DNA of 64,000 nucleotides from Rathayibacter sp. SW19 (GCF_030866825.1 NZ_CP133020.1:3720001-3784000); one strand, 5' to 3'. Shown: positions 15,949 to 24,550, counted from the stretch's first letter. Numbers and translations: made by a program. The notes: a model not told the origin generated them from the sequence alone.

Positions 15949-16683
15949 ATGCAGTCCTCAACAACAGATCGACTCTCGGCCATCGCGGCCGTCAGTGACC
16001 CTGTGCGGCGAGCGCTGTTCGAACTCGTCGGCAATCACGAACAGCCGATCAGCAGGGACGACGCGGCAGCCGCACTGGGGCTCGCCAGGAGCACGGCAGC
16101 GTTCCACCTCGACCGACTCGTCGAAGAAGGCTTGCTCACTGTCGAGTTCAAGCGGCTGACCGGGCGCACGGGCCCCGGCGCCGGGCGCCCGAGCAAGCTC
16201 TACAGCCGTGCCACAGACGAGATCTCCGTGTCGATTCCGGAACGCCACTACGAGCTCGCCGGCGAACTGCTCGCGTCTGCGATCGATGATGCCGACCGCA
16301 CCGGCAGCCCGGTGCGCGAGAGTCTGGCCAGCGTCGCCGAGCAGACCGGCCGAGAACTGGGCGCCGCTGCGGCGTCGCTTGAGGGCGCGCTGCAGCAGTG
16401 CGGATACGAGCCGTACGAAGACGGCCGCGGCGGGATGCTGCTGGCGAATTGCCCGTTCCACAGACTCTCAACCAGCCATGCAGACGTGATTTGTCACGCG
16501 AACCTCGACCTATTGCGCGGCATGGCCGTTGGCGTCGGCGACGATACGCACGACGTCGTGTTCGCGCCCGGCGAGGGCCCGTGCTGCGTGCGCATCGCCG
16601 CGCGCGGCGTTCCGACAGAGGCGGCCGCACCCGGCGTTCCGACAAAGACAGCCGCACCCGGCGTTCCAGACGCTAGTCGCTGA
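15949..16683 (+). CDS. ArsR-like transcriptional regulator with Cys-rich C-terminal domain
   Basis: A 244-residue regulator. A winged HTH at about 10-70 (DDAAAALGLARSTAAFHLDRL) is followed by a helical region and a C-terminal domain with conserved-looking cysteines (NCPFHRL, ICHANL and GPCC). This layout resembles the COG2345/SufR group, whose cysteines hold an Fe-S cluster; metal or redox sensing is inferred, not shown. The C-terminus carries a 27-bp in-frame repeat (GVPTEAAAP/GVPTKTAAP, about 16600-16670). It is divergent from the DoxX-like gene. Confidence 0.75.
   Translation: MQSSTTDRLSAIAAVSDPVRRALFELVGNHEQPISRDDAAAALGLARSTAAFHLDRLVEEGLLTVEFKRLTGRTGPGAGRPSKLYSRATDEISVSIPERHYELAGELLASAIDDADRTGSPVRESLASVAEQTGRELGAAAASLEGALQQCGYEPYEDGRGGMLLANCPFHRLSTSHADVICHANLDLLRGMAVGVGDDTHDVVFAPGEGPCCVRIAARGVPTEAAAPGVPTKTAAPGVPDASR
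16595..16672. repeat. 27-bp in-frame tandem repeat, about three copies
   Basis: GCGGCGTTCCGACAGAGGC recurs with variations every 27 bp at the 3' end of the ArsR-type regulator gene, encoding an A-x-GVPT-type repeat. Boundaries are approximate. Confidence 0.75.
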
Positions 16684-16864
16684 CGCGCTCCTCACCCGGT
16701 TTCAGCCCGCAGCGCCAGCACGGCTCACTGTGGCTTTCCAGAACCGCGCCGCACTCTGGGCACAAGAGCGCAAGCCAGCATGCCGGATCGCCGCCGAGTT
16801 CGGCATCCGAATCAACAGCGGTTCGCGCGCCCGGCGACCGGTCAGAATGCTCGTTGATGTCCAT
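16673..16864 (-). CDS. Small zinc-ribbon protein
   Basis: A 63-residue protein with a four-cysteine zinc ribbon: CPEC at about 35-38 and CWRC at 49-52. A perfect AAGGAGG 5 nt before the ATG at 16864 fixes the start. The acidic N-terminus has no recognised domain. It overlaps the 3' end of the convergent regulator gene by 11 bp. Function is unknown; the fold suggests nucleic-acid or protein binding. Confidence 0.7.
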   Translation of the reverse strand: MDINEHSDRSPGARTAVDSDAELGGDPACWLALLCPECGAVLESHSEPCWRCGLKPGEERVSD

Positions 16865-16945
16865 CAGTCCTCCTTGTGCCAGCTTAACTCTGACCCACCA
16901 GTGACTCACAGGATAGATTCAGCCGACGCGCAGATACTAGACTCC

Positions 16946-17638
16946 ATGAACGCCGGACCCCGTATCTTGATCGTCGACGACGAGCCCAACATCCGCGACC
17001 TCCTGACCACCAGCCTCCGCTTCGCCGGCTTCGCCGTGCGTGCTGTCGGAAACGGCGCTCAGGCCATCTCCGCGGTCCTCGAAGAGGAGCCTGACCTGAT
17101 CATCCTCGACGTCATGCTGCCTGACATGAACGGCTTCGGTGTGACAAAGCGCTTGCGCGGCGCCGGTTACACAGCGCCGATCCTGTTCCTGACGGCAAAG
17201 GACGACACGGAAGACAAGATCATGGGCCTGACGGTCGGCGGCGACGACTACGTCACGAAGCCGTTCAGCCTGGACGAAATCGTCGCCCGCATCAAGGCGA
17301 TTCTTCGCCGCACCATGCAGGCAGACGACGACGCGGTCATCCGGGCCGGTGAATTGACGATGGACCAAGACACGCACGAGGTCTTCGTCGGTGACAATGG
17401 AGTGGAACTCAGCCCGACCGAATTCAAGCTGCTGCGGTATCTGATGTTGAACCCTAACCGCGTGCTGAGCAAGGCGCAGATTCTCGACCACGTCTGGGAG
17501 TACGACTTCAATGGCGACGCCGGCATCGTGGAGAGTTACATCTCCTACCTGCGTCGCAAGGTCGACGCGCACTCGAGCGAGCCGCTGATCCAGACCAAGC
17601 GCGGATTCGGCTACATGCTGAAGGCTGCCAAGGTTTAG
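16946..17638 (+). CDS. OmpR/PhoB-family response regulator
   Basis: A 230-residue response regulator. The receiver domain has the acidic pair at 11-12, phospho-acceptor Asp55 in LIILDVMLPD and Lys105 in TKPFS. A winged-helix DNA-binding domain follows at about 130-228 (ELSPTEFKLLRYL, then ESYISYLRRKVD and RGFGYML). The start has a -10-like GATACT 7 nt upstream and no ribosome site, so it is probably leaderless. The kinase gene follows 30 bp downstream. The sequence resembles the TrcR/MprA group; the regulon is unknown. Confidence 0.92.
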   Translation: MNAGPRILIVDDEPNIRDLLTTSLRFAGFAVRAVGNGAQAISAVLEEEPDLIILDVMLPDMNGFGVTKRLRGAGYTAPILFLTAKDDTEDKIMGLTVGGDDYVTKPFSLDEIVARIKAILRRTMQADDDAVIRAGELTMDQDTHEVFVGDNGVELSPTEFKLLRYLMLNPNRVLSKAQILDHVWEYDFNGDAGIVESYISYLRRKVDAHSSEPLIQTKRGFGYMLKAAKV

Positions 17639-17668
17639 GCACAGCTTGCGACCGTAGGCTCGAGCCCT

Positions 17669-19468
17669 ATGCAGCACTCAGTCCTGGACAAATGGAACGC
17701 GATATCGCTGCGGACCAAGATCACCGGCGTCACGGTGCTCGTATTGACGTTCGGACTGCTGATTTCAGGGCTGGGCACCCTGGCCATGCTCAAGCCCGTT
17801 CTGCAACAGCAGCTTGACAACCAGCTCATTGCGGCGTCGCAGAACCCGAATCCATACATGCCGGGCAACAGCACTGGCGACGGCAAGGTCAGCGGCACGG
17901 CAGGCAGCGTCAGCTATTACGTCGCGCTGTATGACGGCAACGGCAATCTGATCGACCACAATTGGCGCAGCAAGCCGGCCGGCGACCTCCCTCGTGTTCC
18001 GAGCACGCTGACGCTGCAAGACGGGGTCGATTGCGCGGCGGAGGGCGTGACCACCAGGGAGAGCGTCGACGACCACTCCAGCTTCCGCAGCCTCTGCACG
18101 GTCGTCAGCTTCACCAACTCCAACCCGACTCCGGCGGGCACGGCGATTGTCGCGGCATCCACGGGGCAGAACGACGCGATCATCGCCAGCTATCTTTCGA
18201 TTTCGCTGGGGATCGGCATCCTCGTGGTCGTCTTCGGCGCCGTCCTGACCGGGATGCTCGTCGGCAACACCTTCGCACCACTGCGACAGGTCGAGCTGAC
18301 CGCAGCGGCGATCGCCGACGGCGACTTCAGCCAACGCCTCGGCGGCGCAACGCCGAACACCGAGGTCGGCAGGCTGAATCGCTCCCTGAACACGATGCTG
18401 AACCGCATCGACCGCGCATTCAAAGATCGAGCACGCACAATCGAGCAGATGCGCCGCTTCGTCGGTGACGCCAGCCATGAGCTGCGTACCCCACTCGTCT
18501 CTGTGCGCGGCTATGCCGAACTGTACAGAATGGGCGCTCTGCAGAAACCCGAAGATGTCGCTCAGGCGATGGAGCGCATCGAGAAGGAGGCGATCCGGAT
18601 GGGCGGGTTGGTCGAAAACCTGCTTCAGCTCGCTCGTCTCGACGAGACGAGACCGCTGGAACTCATGCCGGTCGACCTGCTGCCGCTGGCGAAGGATGCA
18701 GCACTTGACGCGACGGCAGCCCATCCGGGACGCCCGGTCACGGTCACGACGACGTTGCCGCCGGTCTCCGTGCCGGAGCCGGGGCCATCCGCTCGACTGG
18801 AGCAGGGAAGCGCACAGGCCCACCCTCCCGCAACCACCACAGGGGCAAACGGCACGGGCCCCATTTCGTTCGCGGGCGCGACGTTGGCGAGACTGCGCGG
18901 TCGTAGACCTCGTCGCGTCGACCTCGGCACAGACACGGTGCCGCTCGCCCTGAACGAGATCCCAGAGCCGGTCACCATGCAGGCGATCGTTTTCGCGGAG
19001 GAGAATAAGCTCCGTCAGGTGCTCAACAACCTGATCGGAAACGCGGTGCGCTACACACCCGACGATTCGCCGATCGAGATCGGTGTCGTCGTGGATCCGG
19101 ACACCCGGCGCGCCCGCCTCGACGTGATCGATCACGGCGACGGCATTCCCGAGCAGATTCGGGAAAAGATCTTCCAGCGGTTCTGGCGCGCAGACACGTC
19201 TCGCACGCGTGAGACGGGCGGAAGCGGCCTCGGGCTCGCGATCGTGTCGTCGATCGTTGCCGCGCACAACGGCACCGTCGATGTCGTGGAAACGCCAGGA
19301 GGAGGCGCCACCTTCCAGGTCTGGCTGCCGCTAGCCGGCTCGCCCAGTGCGCCGCAGAGCGGCGCGGTCCAGACGAGCACACGTCAAGCGGGCACCTCCC
19401 AAAATGGCACATCCCAGACCGGCACATTGCGGGACAACGCCGACCGCAGCTTGCCCTCCGCTCCCTGA
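17669..19468 (+). CDS. Sensor histidine kinase
   Basis: A 599-residue membrane kinase. It has TM1 at about 18-42, an extracellular sensor region 43-170 with two cysteines (122, 143), TM2 at 171-199, HAMP to about 255, and phospho-acceptor His270 in DASHELRTPL. The ATPase domain has N-box NNLIGNAVRYTP, DHGDGIPE and GSGLGLAIV. A Pro/Ala/Thr-rich insert of about 60 residues (roughly 370-430) interrupts the region before the N-box, which is unusual. The C-terminus ends in a 15-bp-repeat-encoded tail. It pairs with the upstream response regulator. Confidence 0.92.
   Translation: MQHSVLDKWNAISLRTKITGVTVLVLTFGLLISGLGTLAMLKPVLQQQLDNQLIAASQNPNPYMPGNSTGDGKVSGTAGSVSYYVALYDGNGNLIDHNWRSKPAGDLPRVPSTLTLQDGVDCAAEGVTTRESVDDHSSFRSLCTVVSFTNSNPTPAGTAIVAASTGQNDAIIASYLSISLGIGILVVVFGAVLTGMLVGNTFAPLRQVELTAAAIADGDFSQRLGGATPNTEVGRLNRSLNTMLNRIDRAFKDRARTIEQMRRFVGDASHELRTPLVSVRGYAELYRMGALQKPEDVAQAMERIEKEAIRMGGLVENLLQLARLDETRPLELMPVDLLPLAKDAALDATAAHPGRPVTVTTTLPPVSVPEPGPSARLEQGSAQAHPPATTTGANGTGPISFAGATLARLRGRRPRRVDLGTDTVPLALNEIPEPVTMQAIVFAEENKLRQVLNNLIGNAVRYTPDDSPIEIGVVVDPDTRRARLDVIDHGDGIPEQIREKIFQRFWRADTSRTRETGGSGLGLAIVSSIVAAHNGTVDVVETPGGGATFQVWLPLAGSPSAPQSGAVQTSTRQAGTSQNGTSQTGTLRDNADRSLPSAP
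19376..19435. repeat. Degenerate 15-bp in-frame repeat, about four copies
   Basis: Units such as GCGGGCACCTCCCAA, AATGGCACATCCCAG and ACCGGCACATTGCGG encode a (A/N/T)GTSQ-type tail at the C-terminus of the histidine kinase. Confidence 0.7.
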
Positions 19469-19599
19469 CCGGCGCCTGCCGCGACTCCTCCCCAACACGA
19501 ACGGATGCGCCGCGGCGTGCACCGATCCTCCCTGACGCGTCTCGCGTGGCCTGCGCCGGAACTAGCGTCGAGCGCACAGGAGAAAATCAAGGAGGAGTC

Positions 19600-19890
19600 A
19601 TGACCAGTTATCAGGTGGACAGCGAAGCGGTGATCATGACCACGGGAGCCGCGCGGGCTTGTATTGCGCGCCTGCAGAGCGAGGCCGCGGGGCTCACCGG
19701 GCATCTGACGGGCCTGCAGGCAAGCTGGACCGGGCAGGCGTCGATTGCCTTCCAATCCGCAGTCGGCGACTGGCGCAGCACCCAGTTGCGCGTGGAGGAA
19801 GTGCTCGCGGCGCTGGCCCACGCACTCGGCCAGGCCGGGCAGCAGTACGCAGAGATCGAGGCGGCGAACACTCGGCTGTTCGCTCGTTAA
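19600..19890 (+). CDS. WXG100-family (ESX-type) protein
   Basis: A 96-residue helical-hairpin protein. The turn motif is SWTGQAS (W-x-G) at about residue 45, with the secretion-like YxxxE pattern YAEIE near the C-terminus. AAGGAGGA directly precedes the ATG. WXG100 proteins are normally exported by ESX/type VII systems as dimers, but no EccC-type ATPase, partner or other ESX gene is present here, so this is an orphan copy. The transcript ends at the hairpin before groEL. Confidence 0.82.
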   Translation: MTSYQVDSEAVIMTTGAARACIARLQSEAAGLTGHLTGLQASWTGQASIAFQSAVGDWRSTQLRVEEVLAALAHALGQAGQQYAEIEAANTRLFAR

Positions 19891-19892
19891 CG

Positions 19893-19930
19893 ACGCGATG
19901 GGCGCCTCCATAAGGAGACGCCCATCGCGT
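19893..19930. terminator. Bidirectional hairpin between WXG100 gene and groEL
   Basis: Arms of 17 bp (19893-19909 and 19914-19930) pair with one mismatch around a 4-nt loop; they begin ACGCGATGGGCG. It sits between convergent gene ends and has no T-tract. Confidence 0.7.
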
Positions 19931-19962
19931 GGAATTCGAACGGCAGTGCCTAACAGCGGTGC

Positions 19963-21585
19963 TTAGAAGTCCATGCCACCGGTCGGGTCGCCGCCTGCAG
20001 GAGCGGCGTTGCGCTCCGGCTTGTCGGCAACGACGGCCTCTGTGGTGAGGAACAACGCCGCAATGGATGCCGCGTTCTGCAGGGCAGAACGGGTCACCTT
20101 GGCTGGGTCGATGATGCCCTGAGCGATCAGGTCACCATACTCGCCCGTCGCCGCATTCAGGCCGTGGCCTGCCGGCAGCTCCGCGACCTTGGCCGCGACA
20201 ACGCCCGGCTCGAGGCCTGCGTTGAGTGCGATCTGCTTGAGCGGAGCCTCAATGGCCACGCGCACGATGTTCGCACCCGTTGCCTCGTCACCCGTGAGCT
20301 CGAGCTTGGCGAACGCAACCTTGCCTGCCTGAATAAGCGCAACGCCACCACCGGCGACGATGCCCTCTTCGACGGCGGCCTTCGCGTTGCGAACGGCGTC
20401 TTCGATGCGGTGCTTGCGCTCCTTGAGCTCCACCTCGGTGGCGGCACCGGCCTTGATGACCGCAACACCGCCGGCGAGCTTCGCCAGACGCTCCTGCAGC
20501 TTCTCACGGTCGTAGTCGCTGTCGGTGTTCTCGATCTCGTTGCGGATCTGCTGCACACGGCCGGCGATCTGCTCGGCGTCGCCGGCACCCTCGATGATCG
20601 TGGTCTCGTCCTTGGTGATGACGACCTTACGGGCGGAACCCAACAGGTCGAGCGTCACGTTCTCCAGCTTGAGGCCGACCTCTTCGCTGATGACCTGGCC
20701 ACCGGTGAGGATTGCGATGTCCTGCAGCTGAGCCTTGCGGCGGTCACCGAACCCCGGCGCCTTGACGGCAACCGACTTGAAGATGCCGCGGATCTTGTTC
20801 ACGACCAGCGTGGCCAGAGCCTCGCCGTCGACGTCTTCCGCGATGATCAGCAACTGCTTGCCGGACTGGATCACCTTGTCGACGATCGGCAGCAAGTCCT
20901 TGATGGCCGAAACCTTCGAGTTGACGATCAGGATGTACGGGTCCTCGAACACCGCTTCCTGGCGGTCGGGGTCCGTGACGAAGTACTGCGACAGGTAGCC
21001 CTTGTCGAAGCGCATGCCCTCGGTCAGCTCCAGCTCGGTGCCGAACGTGTTCGACTCCTCGACCGTGACGACGCCTTCCTTGCCCACCTTGTCGATGGCC
21101 TCGGCGATGATCGCGCCAATCTCCGGGTCAGCCGCCGAGATGGAGGCGGTCGCAGCGATCTGCTCCTTGGTCTCGACCTCCTTGGCGTTCGCGATCAGCT
21201 CGGCCGTGACGGCCGCAACAGCCTTCTCGATTCCGCGCTTGAGGCTGATCGGGTCTGCGCCGGCTGCGACGTTGCGCAGACCTTCGCGCACGAGCGCCTG
21301 AGCAAGCACCGTCGCCGTGGTGGTTCCGTCGCCGGCCACGTCATCGGTCTTCTTGGCGACCTCCTTGACGAGCTCTGCGCCGATCTTTTCGTACGGTTCG
21401 TCCAGCTCGATCTCCTTGGCGATGGAAACTCCATCGTTGGTGATCGTGGGGGCGCCCCACTTCTTTTCCAGCACGACGTTGCGGCCTCGTGGGCCAAGAG
21501 TGACCTTGACCGCGTCGGCGAGCGTGTTGAGTCCGCGCTCGAGGCCGCGGCGGGCTTCCTCGTCAAAAGCAATAATCTTTGCCAT
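19963..21585 (-). CDS. groEL: Chaperonin GroEL (60 kDa)
   Basis: A 540-residue ATP-driven chaperonin. Landmarks are MAKIIAFDEEARRGLERG at the start, GPRGRNVVLEKK (ATP-binding loop), DDVAGDGTTTATVLAQ, and the actinobacterial DPTGGMDF tail instead of a GGM repeat. groES is not adjacent, which fits the stand-alone GroEL2/Hsp65 copy of actinobacteria. Two CIRCE elements upstream indicate HrcA repression and heat induction. Confidence 0.97.
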   Translation of the reverse strand: MAKIIAFDEEARRGLERGLNTLADAVKVTLGPRGRNVVLEKKWGAPTITNDGVSIAKEIELDEPYEKIGAELVKEVAKKTDDVAGDGTTTATVLAQALVREGLRNVAAGADPISLKRGIEKAVAAVTAELIANAKEVETKEQIAATASISAADPEIGAIIAEAIDKVGKEGVVTVEESNTFGTELELTEGMRFDKGYLSQYFVTDPDRQEAVFEDPYILIVNSKVSAIKDLLPIVDKVIQSGKQLLIIAEDVDGEALATLVVNKIRGIFKSVAVKAPGFGDRRKAQLQDIAILTGGQVISEEVGLKLENVTLDLLGSARKVVITKDETTIIEGAGDAEQIAGRVQQIRNEIENTDSDYDREKLQERLAKLAGGVAVIKAGAATEVELKERKHRIEDAVRNAKAAVEEGIVAGGGVALIQAGKVAFAKLELTGDEATGANIVRVAIEAPLKQIALNAGLEPGVVAAKVAELPAGHGLNAATGEYGDLIAQGIIDPAKVTRSALQNAASIAALFLTTEAVVADKPERNAAPAGGDPTGGMDF

Positions 21586-21631
21586 GGTTGTTTCTCGTCC
21601 CTCCCGGACGTTACGCGAAAGATTCAGATAG

Positions 21632-21658
21632 TTAGCACTCGACTAGATCGAGTGCTAG
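21632..21658 (-). promoter_or_regulatory. CIRCE element 1 (HrcA operator)
   Basis: TTAGCACTC-N9-GAGTGCTAG, one base from the consensus, 47 bp upstream of the groEL start. Confidence 0.92.
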
Positions 21659-21666
21659 GTCGATTC

Positions 21667-21691
21667 TGGCACTCCTACTAGGAGAGTGCAA
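21667..21691 (-). promoter_or_regulatory. CIRCE-like element 2
   Basis: TTGCACTC-N9-GAGTGCCA on the minus strand, immediately upstream of the first CIRCE. It keeps the GCACTC/GAGTGC arms and 9-bp spacing, so groEL has a tandem HrcA operator. Confidence 0.8.
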
Positions 21692-21725
21692 GTAGAGATG
21701 ACAGCATCCTGTCGCCGCGCACGAA

Positions 21726-21761
21726 GAAGGCGCCGACCGCACCTCAGCGGACGACGCCTTC
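21726..21761 (-). terminator. Terminator hairpin downstream of cspA
   Basis: Arms of 15 bp (GAAGGCGTCGTCCGC and its near complement, two mismatches) around a 6-nt loop, 22 bp beyond the cspA stop codon. The minus-strand continuation is TTCGT. Confidence 0.7.
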
Positions 21762-21782
21762 GACCGATTGTGTTACCGCGCG

Positions 21783-21992
21783 TTAGGCGGAGGCCAGCCG
21801 AACTGATTCGGCCTGCGGGCCTTTGTTGCCGCTGCCGACCTCGAAGACGACGTGCTGGCCTTCTTCGAGAACCTTGTACCCGCTCATGTCGATGGCGGAG
21901 TAGTGGACGAATACGTCTTGCCCTCCCCCGTCGACGGTAATGAAGCCGTAGCCCTTTTCAGCGTTGAACCACTTGACGGTTCCGTTCGCCAT
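21783..21992 (-). CDS. cspA: Major cold-shock protein
   Basis: A 69-residue single cold-shock domain: NGTVKWFNAEKGYGFI (RNP1) and DVFVHYSAI (RNP2). It binds RNA and single-stranded DNA. A probable -10 TAGTAT at 22060-22055 on the minus strand gives a 5' leader of roughly 55 nt. The protein is the standard compact type, unlike the extended cold-shock protein at 6324. Confidence 0.95.
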   Translation of the reverse strand: MANGTVKWFNAEKGYGFITVDGGGQDVFVHYSAIDMSGYKVLEEGQHVVFEVGSGNKGPQAESVRLASA

Positions 21993-22130
21993 TGATTACT
22001 CCCATTGCTGTATTCCTCGACGCGTGCGGGGGCGCTACTCGCCGTTAGATCCAGATACTAATGGAGGACGCGGGCCTGTCTACAGGGTGTTCCCAGATTG
22101 AGACAAAGTGTTATCTAAGCTGCCAGCGGC

Positions 22131-23396
22131 TCACTGGCCGCGTGGCGTCGGGCCCGTGCCAGGGGCAAGCGCATAGGCAAGCGACTCGAAGACGTCATTG
22201 CTGGCGTTGCGATAGCCGCCGGTCGCATCAAATGCACTCGGAGCGTAGGTCGTCGAAACGGCGATGCTGAGTTTTTGTGAAGCGAGACCGCCAGCGGTCG
22301 CCCCGTGCCCGGAGAAGTTCATCGTCTGCGTGACCCACTGCCCCTCGTTCACGACTCCGAGCCCGTAGTTGTGCGCATCGGTGTTCTGATTGCACACCGC
22401 ACACGCAGGGTCTTTGTGCCCGAATCCCGTCAGCAGCGGGTCGGTCTGCGCGTGATGCGATGCTTTGCTCAGGATCGTGCCGCGCGCAACGGCATTCATC
22501 GAGGTCGCCAGGTCGAAGATGGTCGTCGACTCGATCGCACCTGCCGGGACGGTCCACGACGGATCCCAGAAGGTGGACTCTTCGTAGAAGGGAGTTGCCG
22601 TCGGCACTCCCAGCGCCTCTCGGCGCTCCGAACTGTACGTGTGCATCACGGGGCTGGGCAGCGCAGCCGTCATGGCGCCTTGGGTGTGGTCGAGCCCCAT
22701 GGGCTTCAGCACATACTTTTCCAGGCTGTCGTTCAGCGTCATACCGGTGACCTTGGCCAGCAGCTTGCCGACGATCAGGTAGTTCGTATGCGAATAGCCC
22801 CAGTTCGTCCCCGGGGTGAACTGCAGCGGCGGCGTCGCCCCGATCTCGATCAATTGATCGCTCGTCCAGCGGTAGAACGGATCGGTATTTCCCATATTCA
22901 GCACCTGATCGGAATACACGTAGTCGGTGTACCCCGATGTCATATTGAGCAGTTGCTTCACCGTGACCTTGTCCGCGTGAGGAATCGACGGCAGGAACTT
23001 CGACACGGTGTCGTCAAGGTTGAGTTTGTGCTGATCGACCATCACGAGGGCGAGCGTGGCCAGATAGGTGAACGCAAATGCACCGTTGCGGAAATACATG
23101 TCGGTCGTGGCAGCCTCCCCCGGAAGGGACTCGCCGAGCGCGCCGGAAAACACCGTCTTGCCGTCGCGGACGACCGCAACCTCGATTGACCGCAAGTGGT
23201 GCGTAGCCATCATCTCGGCCGCGACACGAGCGACCTTTGTCGCGTCAGCACTACCGTCGGACGTCGTGCCACCCGTCGCGTGAGCATCCGATGCAGCTGC
23301 CGATGGAGCAGGCGATTGCGACGAGCATCCGACCAGCGCTGCTGCGCTCAACAGCCCGACAGCCGCAACAGTGACGGCTCGAATACCTCTGCCCAT
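22131..23396 (-). CDS. Beta-lactamase/DD-peptidase-like lipoprotein lacking SxxK
   Basis: A 421-residue lipoprotein (signal peptide with LVGC lipobox, Cys24) of the class-C beta-lactamase/serine hydrolase fold. The family landmarks align (YFRNG, LLNMTSGYTDY, FTPGTNWGYSHTNYLIVG), but the catalytic SxxK has become AFAF at residues 106-109 (GAFAFTYLAT in place of GSxTKxxTA). The YxN element is YSH (201-203); GHGATAGG (363-370) corresponds to the HxG motif. It probably cannot acylate substrate, so it may bind peptidoglycan or a partner instead. It stands alone upstream of cspA. Confidence 0.85.
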   Translation of the reverse strand: MGRGIRAVTVAAVGLLSAAALVGCSSQSPAPSAAASDAHATGGTTSDGSADATKVARVAAEMMATHHLRSIEVAVVRDGKTVFSGALGESLPGEAATTDMYFRNGAFAFTYLATLALVMVDQHKLNLDDTVSKFLPSIPHADKVTVKQLLNMTSGYTDYVYSDQVLNMGNTDPFYRWTSDQLIEIGATPPLQFTPGTNWGYSHTNYLIVGKLLAKVTGMTLNDSLEKYVLKPMGLDHTQGAMTAALPSPVMHTYSSERREALGVPTATPFYEESTFWDPSWTVPAGAIESTTIFDLATSMNAVARGTILSKASHHAQTDPLLTGFGHKDPACAVCNQNTDAHNYGLGVVNEGQWVTQTMNFSGHGATAGGLASQKLSIAVSTTYAPSAFDATGGYRNASNDVFESLAYALAPGTGPTPRGQ

Positions 23397-23490
23397 GGCG
23401 CACTCCGCTCACGACGCTGCCGAGGCGAACCAAGGATAAGGCGACGGGCGGCTTCGATCGTTAGGCTAGCGAGCATCCACTGTCCGCCGC

Positions 23491-23516
23491 GCCCCCACTT
23501 ACGGGGGTGCGGCTAC
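23491..23516 (-). terminator. GC-rich hairpin at the end of the LytR_C gene
   Basis: CCGC-A-CCCCC, loop GTAAGT, GGGGG-C-GCGG on the minus strand, overlapping the stop codon region of the gene at 23513. There is no T-tract. Confidence 0.45.
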
Positions 23517-24070
23517 GGTGCCGCAGTCTTATAGTCGCTGCCGATGACGACAGTGAGATCTGCGCCGGAGTCGACGTAGGCCTGTGTCAGTTCGGTTGTC
23601 GACCCGGGCAGCGATTGCGCCATTGCGAGCGCCGCGGCCTTGTTCGCGTCGCTGGAGTAGTAGACGATCGTGTGCGTGATCGTTGTTTCACTGGCGTTGG
23701 CCGTCGAAATGTTCTGCCAGCCGGCGGCTGTCAGGGTTGCAGCCACAGAGCCAGCCGCACCGTCAAGCGTCGTTCCGTTAAGCACTGTGACATGCAAGGC
23801 CGGGTTGACGGTTGGCACAATGGTCGGTGTCGGAGTCGGCGTGATCGTCGGCGTCGAGGTGCCGGAGGCAGCTCCGCCCTTGAAGTCGATCGTGCCGTTG
23901 ATCACCGACAGGCCAATGACGCCGGCTCCGATCAGAATCACGCAGGCGAGAGCTGACCAGCCGACCCAGATCCAGCCGCGCCCCTTGCCGCGGGGCGCAC
24001 GGTGCGCGCCCACCCGCTGCAGGTCATCAGGGATGACGTCAAAGCGGTCCTTCGGATATTTGTGTGCCAT
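23513..24070 (-). CDS. LytR C-terminal-domain membrane protein
   Basis: A 185-residue protein with a cytoplasmic N-terminus (1-32), one transmembrane segment at about 33-57, a Thr/Pro linker (TPTITPTPTPTIVPT), and a LytR_C domain (LHVTVLNGTTLDGAAGSVAATL, about 91-112 onward). The domain accompanies LCP-type cell-wall ligases elsewhere; here it stands alone, so its role in envelope assembly is inferred. It lies 18 bp downstream of the DUF3263 gene on the same strand. Confidence 0.82.
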   Translation of the reverse strand: MAHKYPKDRFDVIPDDLQRVGAHRAPRGKGRGWIWVGWSALACVILIGAGVIGLSVINGTIDFKGGAASGTSTPTITPTPTPTIVPTVNPALHVTVLNGTTLDGAAGSVAATLTAAGWQNISTANASETTITHTIVYYSSDANKAAALAMAQSLPGSTTELTQAYVDSGADLTVVIGSDYKTAAP

Positions 24071-24088
24071 GTCTTTTCGTGTTCGGAG

Positions 24089-24403
24089 TCAGTCGGTGTA
24101 AAGCGTTCGCGTGGCTCGCGCCGTCACGCGCGCGTCGCGCGTGCGCTGCAGCCGCTTGATCAGCATAGGGTCATGAACCAGAGCGGCCGGCGCATCGATC
24201 AGAGCGCCCAGCACTTGATAGTATCGGGCTGACGATAAGCCGAATTCATCCCGGATCGCCTGTTCCTTTGCCCCGGCATGGCGCCACCAACGCCGTTCGA
24301 ACTCGAGAATGGCAGTGTCGCGATCGGACAGCCCGTCTGCAGACGACTCATCTCTGTGACGGCGAGACGACGCGGCGGGGTCGCTCTCGCGCGCTCCATC
24401 CAT
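24089..24403 (-). CDS. DUF3263 protein
   Basis: A 104-residue protein matching DUF3263, an actinobacterial family of unknown function: LSDRDTAILEFERRWWRH (about 25-42) and EFGLSSARYYQVLGALID. The helical composition with a SSARYYQVL helix suggests a small DNA-binding fold, which is a guess. It is followed by the LytR_C gene, an order conserved in actinobacteria. Confidence 0.85.
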   Translation of the reverse strand: MDGARESDPAASSRRHRDESSADGLSDRDTAILEFERRWWRHAGAKEQAIRDEFGLSSARYYQVLGALIDAPAALVHDPMLIKRLQRTRDARVTARATRTLYTD

Positions 24404-24550
24404 GCTCGTCTCGCTTTCCGCCCGTCGTACCGTTTACAGCCGGTTGTTCGCGTGACATCCTATTCCGAAGGCCCTGTGCATCAGCCGAGGCGCGGCGGCC
24501 AACGATTGCACTTGCAGGCCGATCAGACTGCCTGACATGCACGCACCGAG

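Noticed and set aside
17765..19267. Open frame of 500 codons antisense to the histidine kinase
   Set aside because: The kinase has all catalytic motifs; the antisense product has none.
16946..19468. MtrA/MtrB two-component system
   Set aside because: The response regulator and kinase lack MtrAB neighbours (lpqB) and look closer to the TrcRS/MprAB type, so the MtrA-like boxes cannot be tied to this pair.
20164..21681. Open frame of 505 codons antisense to groEL
   Set aside because: It mirrors the codon bias of groEL on the other strand, has no recognisable domain, and groEL is certain.
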